From NCBI GenBank assembly GCA_963733145.1, contig CAVTCJ010000005.1, forward strand, positions 186,001 to 250,000: 64,000 bases of DNA, read 5' to 3'. This document shows, piece after piece, positions 18,379 through 27,162 of the stretch; position 1 is the stretch's first letter; the number at the start of each line of letters is the position of its first letter. Made by a program: the position numbers and the translations under genes. Below the pieces are notes generated by a model. That model ran no database searches, was not told the DNA's origin, and saw only the letters and a list, made by a program, of their open reading frames with translations. This stretch comes from JAHIKV01 sp963733145 (lineage in GTDB: Bacteria > Planctomycetota > Planctomycetia > Pirellulales > Thermoguttaceae).

Positions 18379-19497
18379 CTAACACAGCGCCTTCGGATTG
18401 AGCGCCTTCAGTTCCTTGACGACGAACAGCCCGTCCTTCCGCACGAGTTTCTTGTCGAACCAGATCTCTCCGCCGCCGGCCTCGGGCGTTTGCCGCATGA
18501 CCATGTCCCAGTGGATCGCGCTGTGGTTGCCGTTCGAGGCCTCGTCGTAGCAGGTGCCCGGCGTGAAGTGGATGCTGCCGGCGATCTTCTCGTCGAAGAG
18601 GATGTCCTTCATGGCCTTGGTGCAGTAGGGATTCATGCCGATGGCGAACTCGCCGACGTAGCGGGCGCCCTTGTCGGTGTCGAGCACCTCGTTGAGCTTG
18701 GCCGTGTCGGTGCTGGCGGCCTCAACGATCTTGCCGTCCTTGAAGACCAAGCGGATGTCGTTGTGCGTGGCGCCGTGATAGAGCGTCGGGCAATTGAAGC
18801 GGATCACGCCGTTCACGCTCGTCCGCACCGGGGCCGTGAAGACTTCGCCGTCGGGGATGTTCATGTGGCCGTCGCAGGCGATGGCCGGAATGCCCTTGAT
18901 GCTGAAGGTCAGGTCCGTCTCGCCGGGTCCTTTCAGATGCACCCGGTCGGTCTGTTGCATGAGCTTCACCAGCGGCTGCATGGCCCGGCTCATGCGGGCG
19001 TAGTCGAGCGTGCAGACGTTGAAGTAAAAGTCCTCGAAGGCTTCGGTGGACATCTCGGCCATCTGGGCCATCGAGGCGCTCGGCCAGCGGAGCACGCACC
19101 AGCGCGTGTGCTTCACGCGGAGGTTCTGGTGGACTTGTTTCCAGACGGTGCTTTCGTAGATCCGCTGCTTGTCGGCCGGGACGTCGGACGTCTCCGAGAC
19201 GTTGGCGTTGCCGCGCACGCCCAGGTAGCACTGCGTCTTGCGCATGACCGCTTTCTCGGCGTCGGCGATGGTCTGCCATTGCTCCTTGCTGCCGGAGAGC
19301 ATCAGGGCGCGATTGACCACGTTGCTCTTGACCCACACGATCGGCCGCCCGCCGGCGTCGTCGATGGCGGTAATGAGAGTGCGGGTAAAATCGTGCGGAA
19401 TGTCGATGGCCTCCACCAGGACGTTGTCGCCCTTTTTCACCTTGCAGGAATAGTGGACCAGAAGGTCGGCGAGCTTATTCATACGTGGGTCGAGCAT
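18379..19497 (-). CDS. M29-family aminopeptidase
   Basis: A 372-residue peptidase of family M29 (AmpS / aminopeptidase T type). It starts MLDPRMNKLADLLVHYS with AAGGAAA as ribosome site. The block GPGETDLTFSIKGIPAIACD and the metal-ligand region near NGVIRFNCPTLYHG, then NPYCTKAMKDILFDEKIAGSIHF and NHSAIHWDMV match the family. These are cytosolic dimeric metallo-aminopeptidases. The open frame continues upstream to 19635, but the sequence there is not conserved. lepA lies upstream on the same strand, about 195 bases away, so a shared transcript is possible but not compelling. Confidence 0.9.
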   Translation of the reverse strand: MLDPRMNKLADLLVHYSCKVKKGDNVLVEAIDIPHDFTRTLITAIDDAGGRPIVWVKSNVVNRALMLSGSKEQWQTIADAEKAVMRKTQCYLGVRGNANVSETSDVPADKQRIYESTVWKQVHQNLRVKHTRWCVLRWPSASMAQMAEMSTEAFEDFYFNVCTLDYARMSRAMQPLVKLMQQTDRVHLKGPGETDLTFSIKGIPAIACDGHMNIPDGEVFTAPVRTSVNGVIRFNCPTLYHGATHNDIRLVFKDGKIVEAASTDTAKLNEVLDTDKGARYVGEFAIGMNPYCTKAMKDILFDEKIAGSIHFTPGTCYDEASNGNHSAIHWDMVMRQTPEAGGGEIWFDKKLVRKDGLFVVKELKALNPKALC

Positions 19498-19692
19498 GTC
19501 GTTTTCCTTATAGTGGCGATGTAGTTTCGGGTAGCGGCGTCGGCCGGCGGGGCTGACGGATATGAACATATTGTAGCGTCGGGGACGGCGATTGCCAGAT
19601 ACCGGGACGGCCGGCGCGGGCTGGGGCACAAGCAATCCGGGGGTTTCACTCCCGGCTTTTCACAGGTGACCACTACGCGGTCGAGACGCTCG

Positions 19693-21489
19693 TTATTTTC
19701 TATCCGCCGCCAGCACCGCGATGAAGGCCTTTTGCGGTATCTGGACCTGGCCGATCTGTTTCATTTTGGCCTTGCCCTTCTTCTGCTTTTCGAGGAGCTT
19801 TTTCTTGCGGGTCACGTCGCCGCCGTAGCACTTGGCGGTCACGTCCTTGCGGTAGGCCTGGATCGTGGTCCGGGCGATGATCTTGCCGCCGATGCAGCCC
19901 TGGACCGGAATCTTGAACTGGTGCCGGGGAATCGCTTCGGCCAGTTGCTCGCAGTAGTGCAGCGCCCGGGCCCGCGCCTTGTCGCGATGGACCAGATAGG
20001 CCAGCGCGTCGACCGGCTCCCCGTTAATCAGGATTTCGACCTTCACCACGTCGGTCTCGCGATAGTCGATCGGGACGTAATCGAACGACCCGTAGCCGCG
20101 GGTGACGGTCTTGAGCTTGCCGTAGAAATCGAAGAGCACCTCGCCGAGCGGCATCTCGCTCACCAGCTCGACCCGGCCCACGGACAGGTAATTGATCTTC
20201 TGGCTGGCCGAGCGATATTCGCGGCATAGCTCCATGACCGGCCCGACGGACTCTTCAGGCGTGAGAATCGAGGCCTTGATGTACGGCTCCGCGACGTGGG
20301 CGATCTTCATCGGATCGGGCCAGTTGCCCGGATTGTCGACCTCCAGGGTGCCGCCGTCCTTCAACGTGACCTGATACTTGACCGAGGGGGCCAAGACGAC
20401 CAGCCCGATGTCAAACTCCCGCTGCAAGCGCTCCTGGACCACGTCCAGGTGCAGCAGGCCGAGGAATCCGCAGCGGAAGCCGAAGCCCAGGGCCGCGGAG
20501 CTGTCTTTCTCGTAGGTCAGGGCGGCGTCGTTGATGGCCAGCTTGTCCATGGCCTTCGCCAGCTCGCGGTACTCGTCCGCATTGATCGGATAGATCGAGG
20601 AAAAGACGACCTGCTTGGCCTTCCGGTAGCCGGGGACCGGTTCGGCCGCCGGGCGGCCGGGATGGGTGATCGTGTCGCCGATTTCGATGTCCCGCACGCT
20701 CTTGATTCCGGCGATGACGTAGCCCACCTCGCCGGCGCCGAGCTGCGCTTGGGGACAGGACTTGAGCCGATTGATGCCCACCTCCTCGACGGTGTAATCC
20801 CAGCCCGAGTGCATGAAATGGATGGCGTCGCCGGGCTGCACCGTGCCGTCCATGACGCGGCAGAGGAGGATCACCCCGCGATAGCGGTCGAACTGGGCGT
20901 CGAAGACGAGCGCTTTGAGCGGCCCGGCCGGGTCGCCCTTGGGACCAGGCAACTTCTCGACGATTCCCGCCAGCACGTCTGGAATGCCGGCGCCGGTCTT
21001 GGCCGAGACGGGAATCGCCGCGAACGGATCGAGTCCCAGGTCCTTTTCGATCTCTTCGCGCACCCGCTCGACGTCGGCGGCGGGCAGATCGATCTTGTTG
21101 ATCACCGGCAGCAGTTCCAGGTTGTGATCCAGGGCCAGATAGAGGTTGGCTACCGTCTGCGCCTCGACGCCCTGGGAGGCATCGACGACGATCAGCGCAC
21201 CGTCGCAGGCCAGCAGCGAGCGCCGCACCTCGTGCGAAAAATCGACGTGGCCCGGGGTGTCGATCAGGTTCAACTGATAATCCTGCCCGTCGGGGGCGCG
21301 GTAGGCGAGCGTGATCGAATTGCTCTTGATCGTAATCCCCCGCTCGCGCTCGATGTCCATCGAGTCGAGCAGTTGGTTGCGAAACTCGCGCGGCGAAACG
21401 CCGCCGCAGGCCTGGATCAACCGGTCGGCCAGGGTCGATTTCCCATGGTCGATATGGGCGATGATGCAGAAATTACGGATATGGTTCAT
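19693..21489 (-). CDS. lepA: Elongation factor 4 (LepA)
   Basis: A 598-residue translational GTPase, typical LepA length. The P-loop is AHIDHGKST (11-19), switch I contains RERGITIKSNS, G3 is DTPGHVDFSHEV, and G4 is NKIDLP. The C-terminal LepA-specific domain ends RKKKLLEKQKKGKAKMKQIG. LepA acts on the ribosome during translation, promoting back-translocation in vitro and affecting initiation in vivo. The gene is intact, with no inserted repeats. Confidence 0.97.
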   Translation of the reverse strand: MNHIRNFCIIAHIDHGKSTLADRLIQACGGVSPREFRNQLLDSMDIERERGITIKSNSITLAYRAPDGQDYQLNLIDTPGHVDFSHEVRRSLLACDGALIVVDASQGVEAQTVANLYLALDHNLELLPVINKIDLPAADVERVREEIEKDLGLDPFAAIPVSAKTGAGIPDVLAGIVEKLPGPKGDPAGPLKALVFDAQFDRYRGVILLCRVMDGTVQPGDAIHFMHSGWDYTVEEVGINRLKSCPQAQLGAGEVGYVIAGIKSVRDIEIGDTITHPGRPAAEPVPGYRKAKQVVFSSIYPINADEYRELAKAMDKLAINDAALTYEKDSSAALGFGFRCGFLGLLHLDVVQERLQREFDIGLVVLAPSVKYQVTLKDGGTLEVDNPGNWPDPMKIAHVAEPYIKASILTPEESVGPVMELCREYRSASQKINYLSVGRVELVSEMPLGEVLFDFYGKLKTVTRGYGSFDYVPIDYRETDVVKVEILINGEPVDALAYLVHRDKARARALHYCEQLAEAIPRHQFKIPVQGCIGGKIIARTTIQAYRKDVTAKCYGGDVTRKKKLLEKQKKGKAKMKQIGQVQIPQKAFIAVLAADRK

Positions 21490-21839
21490 GAAACAGGTTC
21501 AATAATTGCCGACGCCTTGCTCGCGGCGATAGGCCCCTAGGGGGACAATCCGCTGTGAACGATTAGCCCGTGCGAGCAAGGCCCCTTGGCGGCCTCCGAA
21601 TCTATCGATTCTAGTTCACAATGCCGACAATGGCTACTGCCGCCCCAACGACCAAACTGGCACCACAACGACGCGACAACCGACGTTGAGCCATAATCAG
21701 CAACGCTAATAAATCTCCGCGGAACGATTCTTGAACTTGAAAGTGTCCGGCCCGGCCGATAGGATAGTCGTGCCGATGATCTCAGCGGGCGACTCGCTCT
21801 TTGGCAAATTGGGGGATGTGGTGAATTGCCGTGTGGTTT

Positions 21840-21960
21840 GTGGCCATCTTCGTTTTATCCGGAACCAACGGCGACGGCGTTTGGTGAACCAATGCTGAAA
21901 CGCCAACAACAAACCAGTAAACTGACTCACCGTCGCCGTTAGCTCCGGGTTAAACGAAGT
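21840..21960. repeat. Inverted repeat with CCAACGGCGACGG arms
   Basis: The arms read TTCGTTTTATCCGGAACCAA / CGGCGACGGCGTTTGG on one side and CGTCGCCGTTAGCTCCGGGT / TAAACGAAG on the other. A second, better preserved copy with a different interior lies at 59667-59817. The different interiors suggest an element with conserved ends. Confidence 0.7.
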
Positions 21961-22031
21961 GTTATGGAGCGAATTAAGTTATTGCGGAGTAACGATTTGC
22001 GACATCTCTATGCTCCGGCGTCATATCCACG

Positions 22032-22155
22032 CTAGTGCTCTGTCCAAATTGAGTTTGCGGGTGCCGCGGGTGGCTTGTACACCCGTGTTTCCGGCACTGC
22101 TGGACAAGCCAGCAGTGGCACCCAACTGGTAAAGTCAAAATGGACAGAGCACTAG
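22032..22155. mobile_element. MITE-like element with CTAGTGCTCTGTCCA ends
   Basis: A 124-base element with perfect 15-base terminal inverted repeats (CTAGTGCTCTGTCCA at 22032-22046 and its complement at 22141-22155). It has no coding capacity. The interior holds a second inverted pair (GGTGCC...GGCACC region). It could be mobilised by a transposase elsewhere in the genome. The gap 21490-22357 otherwise shows no gene. Confidence 0.75.
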
Positions 22156-22357
22156 AAGAAGGGGTCGAAAGCTGAAATTGGAAATTTGAAGGGTTGATGA
22201 CCAACTGGAAAGCAATTCCGGCGTGAGCGCCGGCGCCGAACGATACGCTCCCCGCGTGGACGCGGGGGCTAAACTAATATGTTCACGTCGAATACTGAAA
22301 GCGAACCACTACCTCTGGCCACTAATTATTAACCTTTGACCCCTTTGCAAACCCTCC

Positions 22358-23671
22358 ATGAAAAGCACTCTTTCAAGACCCCCGCTGACGGAATCGCCGA
22401 TCCGCCGGGTGGGAATCCTGTTTGCCGGCGGACCGGCGCCCGCGGCCAACGCCGTGATCTCCACCGCCGCCGCCTCGTTTCTGCGAAACAACATCGAAGT
22501 CTACGGCCTGCTGCACGGCTACTCGCATCTGGTCGAGTTCGGACCCGACCATCCGCTGGTCGAGGGCCGCGACTACATCCCCATCAGCCATAAGCTGCTC
22601 CGCCGCACCCGCAACAGCCAGGGCATTCTGATCGGCACCTCGCGGAGCAATCCGGGCAAGGACGTGTTCGCGCCCGAGCACCTGAAGGACCCCGAGCGGA
22701 CGGCCCCGTTGAAGGCGGTCTACGACGGGCTGATCTCGCTGGGCATCGACGCCCTGATCTCGATCGGCGGCGACGACTCGCTGAAAACGGCCAACAAGTT
22801 CGTGCTCTTCCAGGCGCAGTTGCCCAAGGAGAGCAAGCGCATCCCGGTGGTCCATCTGCCCAAGACCATTGACAACGACTACTGCGGCATCGACTTCACC
22901 TTCGGCTACTTCACGGCCGTCGAGGTGTTGGCCGCCGAGGTCCGCAACCTGCTGGCCGACGCCGAATCGACCCGCAGCTACTTCATCGCCGAGACGATGG
23001 GCCGGCGGGCCGGCTGGCTGGCCTACGGCGTGGCCATCTCCGGCGAGGCCAGCCTGGTGATCAGCGTAGAGGACATCACCGGCAAGTACGCCGAGACGGA
23101 GGAAGCGACCGATCCGGACACCGGCCAGCCCGTCATGCGGACAGTGATAAACCTGGAGGAAGTGGCCAAGCGGATCGTGGCCACGATGCGGGTCCGCGAG
23201 GAGGCCGAAGGGAAAGAGTTCGGCGTGATCGTGATTGCCGAGGGGCTGGTCGAGTACTTGCCCAACAAGCATATCGAGGGCGTGCCCCGCGATCCGCACG
23301 GGCACATCGCCGTCTCGAAGTTCAACCTCAGCCGCCTGATGTCCGATCTGGTGTCGCAGGAATACAGCAATCAGACCGGACGCACGCGAAAAGTGACCGG
23401 CATGCAACTCGGCTACGAGTGCCGCTGCGCCCGGCCGCAGGCCTTCGACGTGATGCTCGGCAGCCAGTTGGGCGTCGGGGCCTATCGCGCGTTGGTCGAG
23501 AAACGGCTCGACGGCGTGATGGTCTCCGTTTCCGGCCAGTTGGACTTGAACTACGTCCCCTTCAGCCGGCTGGTCGATCCGGCCACGCTGGTCACGGTGG
23601 TCCGCTACATCGAGCCGGGGAGCGATTTCCACCGCCTGGCAAGGTTCCTGGAGACGTACATCCACGATTGA
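22358..23671 (+). CDS. pfp: 6-phosphofructokinase, PPi-type signature
   Basis: A 437-residue PfkA-superfamily enzyme. The nucleotide loop is unusual, FAGGPAPAANAV, where most members have GG(D/T)(A/C)PG. The specificity positions are GGDDS (137-141) and PKTIDND (168-174). In this family an Asp in GGDD and a Lys in PKTIDND favour pyrophosphate over ATP, so I expect PPi-dependent fructose 6-phosphate 1-phosphotransferase (reversible glycolysis step). MGRRAGW at 214-220 binds the sugar phosphate. PPi-PFKs of this sort are known in planctomycetes. Donor choice is inferred from the two residues, not shown. Confidence 0.88.
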   Translation: MKSTLSRPPLTESPIRRVGILFAGGPAPAANAVISTAAASFLRNNIEVYGLLHGYSHLVEFGPDHPLVEGRDYIPISHKLLRRTRNSQGILIGTSRSNPGKDVFAPEHLKDPERTAPLKAVYDGLISLGIDALISIGGDDSLKTANKFVLFQAQLPKESKRIPVVHLPKTIDNDYCGIDFTFGYFTAVEVLAAEVRNLLADAESTRSYFIAETMGRRAGWLAYGVAISGEASLVISVEDITGKYAETEEATDPDTGQPVMRTVINLEEVAKRIVATMRVREEAEGKEFGVIVIAEGLVEYLPNKHIEGVPRDPHGHIAVSKFNLSRLMSDLVSQEYSNQTGRTRKVTGMQLGYECRCARPQAFDVMLGSQLGVGAYRALVEKRLDGVMVSVSGQLDLNYVPFSRLVDPATLVTVVRYIEPGSDFHRLARFLETYIHD

Positions 23672-23687
23672 CGAGCGGCACTGAATC

Positions 23688-23726
23688 TCCCCTCTCCCGT
23701 TGGGAGAGGGGCCGGGGGTGAGGGCC
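23688..23726. repeat. CCCCTCTCCC-GGGAGAGGGG palindrome
   Basis: Directly after the phosphofructokinase stop. Arms CTCCCCTCTCCC and GGGAGAGGGG flank a GTT loop, followed by the fixed tail CCGGGGGTGAGGGCC. Same family as inserts in hemW and in the ABC ATPase gene at 28284. It may also act as a transcription terminator here. Confidence 0.85.
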
Positions 23727-23826
23727 GAGAACGCCAAAAACACCCCGCTTTAGTCACGAAAAACCCTCAGAATAACCCTCGGCGACCACATAAGATTCCG
23801 TTCCACAAACGTTTGAATGGAGTGGA

Positions 23827-24645
23827 TTACTTTTCCGGCAGCTTCACGTCCTCGCCGCCGTCGATGGTCAACAGCCCCTTGACCGTTTCCGGCGGAGTGG
23901 AGTCGAGCAACCATGTCACACCACCATCGCATATTGCCACGTTGACCTTACGCGGATGATGGCTGCTGATGCCCAGCCGCTTCTTGCCATTGATCCTGAA
24001 ATCGATTTCGTCGAAACGCAGGTCGCGCGGCTCGTTCCAACAAATGCCCGAATCGGCGACTTCGACCAGCATGATCGTGTTGCGAGCACCATCGGTAATC
24101 TCCTCGAACTTCCGGCAATTCGGACCGTTGGCGATCGTATGAGGCCCAACGACCAGCACGTAGTTGGTGATGGGATAATCCACGTCGGGCTGACTGGGGC
24201 ATCGAAACATATAAGCGGCTTCCTTGGCAATCGCAAGGTTGTTTGGGCTGTCCCAGGGTTCGTCAAACCGATACTTTTCATAGATAGCGCTGGAATCAAT
24301 ATAGGGCAACAACAACACCCGCCAACTGTGCATCGGTTTTCCCTCGGCGTCAGTGGTATATGCTGGGGGAAAGCACTTGTATGTTTGCTCATAATTTAGC
24401 ATCGCCAAGGAAATCTGTTTCAGAGGGCACTTGCATTGCATGTCCCTCGCTGCCTCGCGGGCATCGAGTACAGCCCGCCATAGAAACACTCCCCCTACGA
24501 CAACAACCAAGAGGAACACGACGAGGCAGGTAATATGCTTCCCGCCGCGCGGCCGCGCCGCCGCGGCATCGTTTGTAGCCGGGGCGTCTTTCCGCTCGTC
24601 GCAAATCGAACCTTCGGGATTATCGGACACGAAATGCTCCTGCAT
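23827..24645 (-). CDS. DUF1559 family protein (H-X9-DG)
   Basis: A 272-residue planctomycete-type DUF1559 protein. A cytoplasmic N-terminus of about 37 residues precedes a single membrane segment (ITCLVVFLLVVVVGGVFLW), then the family's pilin-like helix REAARDMQCKCPLKQISLAM. HSWRVLLLPYID and the terminal HHPRKVNVAICDGG (H then nine residues then DG) are signatures. Such proteins are highly duplicated in Planctomycetes and resemble type II secretion pseudopilins, but here the prepilin N-terminus is replaced by a longer tail. Function is unknown. It follows the DUF4258/YgiT-like pair on the same strand with 9 bases between, so it could share their transcript. Confidence 0.85.
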   Translation of the reverse strand: MQEHFVSDNPEGSICDERKDAPATNDAAAARPRGGKHITCLVVFLLVVVVGGVFLWRAVLDAREAARDMQCKCPLKQISLAMLNYEQTYKCFPPAYTTDAEGKPMHSWRVLLLPYIDSSAIYEKYRFDEPWDSPNNLAIAKEAAYMFRCPSQPDVDYPITNYVLVVGPHTIANGPNCRKFEEITDGARNTIMLVEVADSGICWNEPRDLRFDEIDFRINGKKRLGISSHHPRKVNVAICDGGVTWLLDSTPPETVKGLLTIDGGEDVKLPEK

Positions 24646-24654
24646 CGAAGAGAT

Positions 24655-24864
24655 TCATGCGTATTCATACACCGGCGTTTCAATCACCCTTGCCGGTTCG
24701 TTGTCGCCGGCAATTAGAGATTGGAGACGCTCCACGGTCTCGGGGGCGAAAAACTGCTCGCCGGTCTCCTCGCAGACTCGCGCTGGCACGTGTTCCACGA
24801 CAATCAGCTTGCCGGCGCGCTCCAGAGTATATGTGACGGTGGTGTTGACCATTGTCTCTTTCAT
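24655..24864 (-). CDS. YgiT/MqsA-like small antitoxin candidate
   Basis: A 69-residue protein beginning MKETMVNTTVTYTLERAG, with the core VPARVCEETGEQFFAPETVE typical of the YgiT-type (MqsA-like) antitoxin N-terminal family. The usual zinc-binding CxxC pair is lacking, so this is the short form. GAGGAGACAGGA gives a strong ribosome site. It lies 10 bases after the DUF4258 gene, toxin first and antitoxin second, as in mqsRA. Confidence 0.65.
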   Translation of the reverse strand: MKETMVNTTVTYTLERAGKLIVVEHVPARVCEETGEQFFAPETVERLQSLIAGDNEPARVIETPVYEYA

Positions 24865-24874
24865 TCCTGTCTCC

Positions 24875-25192
24875 TCAGCCTTGCTTCCGGATTCTGAAAT
24901 CCACCCACAAAGCAGGGTCCGGTTGATACAAAGTGATGATTTTGATTAGCGGCCGGCTTGGATAACTGCATTGCACGTGCAAGGGACGTCCTCGTGAGGC
25001 GAAACCCAGAATCAAGCAACTCGGGCCGTATTTGTCCTCTGGATAGTCCTCGATCAACTCGCTCGGTCCGCAGACGGCCTCCTCCAAATCCGCCACGGAA
25101 ATATTCCGCAGCATGTTTTGATCGACGGCGTGTTTGGAAAACTCATACCGCCTCTGCCGCACCTTGTTTCGGATTAGCTCGATGTCAACCAT
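24875..25192 (-). CDS. DUF4258 protein, putative toxin
   Basis: A 105-residue protein starting MVDIELIRNKVRQRRYEFSK. The segment FSKHAVDQNMLRNISVADLE and the strand pair LILGFASRGRPLHVQCSY match DUF4258, which is related to the RelE/MqsR-like ribonuclease fold. With the YgiT-like gene after it, it probably forms a toxin-antitoxin pair. Activity is not shown; DUF4258 proteins have few characterised members. Confidence 0.7.
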   Translation of the reverse strand: MVDIELIRNKVRQRRYEFSKHAVDQNMLRNISVADLEEAVCGPSELIEDYPEDKYGPSCLILGFASRGRPLHVQCSYPSRPLIKIITLYQPDPALWVDFRIRKQG

Positions 25193-25363
25193 GTGCGGCA
25201 AAGCAAGGGACTAAGAGTTGTTAAACCATCCACCCAATTATACCACTTCCGATTCATTGCCGGCAGTATCGTCCAGTGCCCAAATCGGTGGGAATTTCCT
25301 CAACGAGAACCGTTTGCTTGACCGGTATCTCTTGTGAACGTATAATCACAATAGAGGTGGCTC

Positions 25364-25996
25364 ATGGCCGAAGCAAAGCTGGAAACCGAAATCCGCCGCG
25401 AACAGATCGCCGAGGCGGCGATGAATCTGATCGCCGCCCAGGGGCTGCGGCGGATGAGCATTGCCGCCGTCGCCCGGCGCGTGGGGATCGTCCCCTCGGG
25501 CATCTATCGCCACTTCAAGAACAAGGACGAAATCATCCACGCCGTGCTCGACCGCGTCGGCCGCCGGCTGACGGAGAACGTCGAGGCCGCCCGCCACGAG
25601 TCGGACGACCCTCTCGATCAACTCAAGGGGGTCCTGATGCGGCATATCCGCTTTATTCGCGAGGGCAGGGCCGTGCCGCGAATGATCTTCGCCGACGACG
25701 CCCAGACGGACAACGCCCGGCTGAAGCAGCACGTGATAAAGGTCTTTTCCGGCTATATCGGACAGATCGCGGAGATCGTCTGCCAAGGCCAATCGCAGGG
25801 CTGTATTCGCCCCGACGCCGAACCGCGGACGGTCGCCATGATGCTCATGGGCATAGTCGTGCCGGCGGGAATCCTGTGGCATACAACCGACGGCGGCTTC
25901 GACGTAACGCGGCACGCCCAGCAATCGTGGCGGCTGTTTGCCACGGCTGTCGCAAACAACGCAGACATCCCAGATGAACAACATTGTGAACGATAA
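25364..25996 (+). CDS. TetR-family transcriptional regulator
   Basis: A 210-residue regulator. The N-terminal HTH is clear (IAEAAMNLIAAQGLRRMSIA, then RRVGIVPSGIYRHFKNKDEI). The C-terminal ligand domain is of ordinary length, with no unusual insertion. GAGGTGG lies just before ATG 25364. It starts six bases before the HlyD-type adaptor gene and is followed by a complete ABC efflux operon, so it is probably the local repressor, as with YbiH/CecR and ybhGFSR in enteric bacteria. Confidence 0.9.
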   Translation: MAEAKLETEIRREQIAEAAMNLIAAQGLRRMSIAAVARRVGIVPSGIYRHFKNKDEIIHAVLDRVGRRLTENVEAARHESDDPLDQLKGVLMRHIRFIREGRAVPRMIFADDAQTDNARLKQHVIKVFSGYIGQIAEIVCQGQSQGCIRPDAEPRTVAMMLMGIVVPAGILWHTTDGGFDVTRHAQQSWRLFATAVANNADIPDEQHCER

Positions 25997-26002
25997 TTCA
26001 CG

Positions 26003-27160
26003 ATGGAACACACAATGAAATCCAAATTGCCACTGCTGACTATCGTCGTGCTCCTCATCGCCGGCGGCGGGACGGCGTATTGGTATTGGGGTAAGCGTCA
26101 CGGGGACGACGACGCCTACGTCCGCGTCTCCGGCAACATCGAGGCCACCGAGACCCAAGTGTCTTTCAAAATCGCCGGCCGGGTCGAGCATCGCTACGTC
26201 GACGAAGGGATGGTGATCGAGAAGGGCCGGAAGATCGCCGACCTTGAAACGAGCGACCTGCAGAGCAACGTCGATCTGCGCCAGGCTGAGTTGAAGGTCG
26301 CCCAGGCCGCGCTGGCCGAGTTGCAGGCCGGCTCGCGGGTCGAGGAGATCGAGTCGGCCAAAGCGGCTTGGCAGCGGGCCCAGCACACGCTGGCCGACCT
26401 CGAAGCCGGCTCGCGGCCGCAGGAGATCGCCGCCTCGGAAGCCGCCGTGGCCGCGGCCGCCGCGGAAAAGGAGCGGACCCTGGCCGATCTCAAACGAGCC
26501 ACGGCCCTGTTTCAGCGACAGACCATCTCCAAGGAAGATTACGACAGCGCGCGGACCGCCTACGACGTGGCCGACCAGCGGCATCACGAGGCTGAGGAGC
26601 AGTTGAATCTGGTCAAGGAAGGCCCTCGCCGGGAGAAGATCGAGGAGGCCCGATCCGCCCTGGCCCAGGCCAAGGCCCAATTCGACTTGGTCAAGGCCGG
26701 GCCGCGCATCGAGGACATCCATCAGGCGGAGGCGCGGGTCGAGCAGGCCACGGCGGCGCTGAAACTGGCCGAGACGCAGCTCGGCTACGCCACGATCGTC
26801 TCGCCGCTGACCGGCGTGGTCCTCTCGAAGAACATCGAACCGGGCGAGTACGTCGCGCCCGGCACGCCCGTCGTCACCGTCGGCGATTTGGTACACGTCT
26901 GGCTGCGGGCGTACATCGAGGAAACCGATCTGGACCGGGTAAAATACGGCAGCCGGAAAGCCACAGTCTCGATCGACAGCGGAAAGACCTTCCAGGGCCG
27001 TGTGGCGTTCATCGCCGACGAGGCCGAGTTCACGCCGAAAAACGTGCAGACGCAGAAAGAGCGGGTCAAGCTCGTGTATCGCATCAAGATCGACATTACC
27101 AACCCCGACATGGAGTTGAAGCCGGGAATGCCCGCCGACGCGGTGATTGAAACGAAATAA
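26003..27160 (+). CDS. HlyD-family efflux adaptor (YbhG-like)
   Basis: A 385-residue membrane-fusion protein. A single N-terminal membrane anchor (LPLLTIVVLLIAGGGTAYWY) precedes the lipoyl half-motif VSGNIEATETQVSFKIAGRV. A long alpha-helical hairpin, rich in Ala, Glu and Lys with internal repeats (LAELQAGSRVEEIES, LADLEAGSRPQEIAA), spans roughly 70-250. The second lipoyl half and beta-barrel follow (YATIVSPLTGVVLSKNIEPG). It would link the inner-membrane ABC exporter to an outer-membrane channel. ATG at 26015 is an equally good start. The gene sits between the TetR gene and the first ATPase gene with tiny gaps. Confidence 0.9.
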   Translation: MEHTMKSKLPLLTIVVLLIAGGGTAYWYWGKRHGDDDAYVRVSGNIEATETQVSFKIAGRVEHRYVDEGMVIEKGRKIADLETSDLQSNVDLRQAELKVAQAALAELQAGSRVEEIESAKAAWQRAQHTLADLEAGSRPQEIAASEAAVAAAAAEKERTLADLKRATALFQRQTISKEDYDSARTAYDVADQRHHEAEEQLNLVKEGPRREKIEEARSALAQAKAQFDLVKAGPRIEDIHQAEARVEQATAALKLAETQLGYATIVSPLTGVVLSKNIEPGEYVAPGTPVVTVGDLVHVWLRAYIEETDLDRVKYGSRKATVSIDSGKTFQGRVAFIADEAEFTPKNVQTQKERVKLVYRIKIDITNPDMELKPGMPADAVIETK

Positions 27161-27162
27161 CC

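Noticed and set aside
18175..19524. 449-codon + strand frame over the aminopeptidase
   Set aside because: Antisense to the M29 aminopeptidase and rich in His, Val, Gly and Asp, the usual shadow composition.
20296..21540. 414-codon + strand frame over lepA
   Set aside because: Antisense to intact lepA, with shadow-type composition.
22373..23743. 456-codon reverse frame over the phosphofructokinase
   Set aside because: Antisense to a conserved enzyme with no domain of its own.
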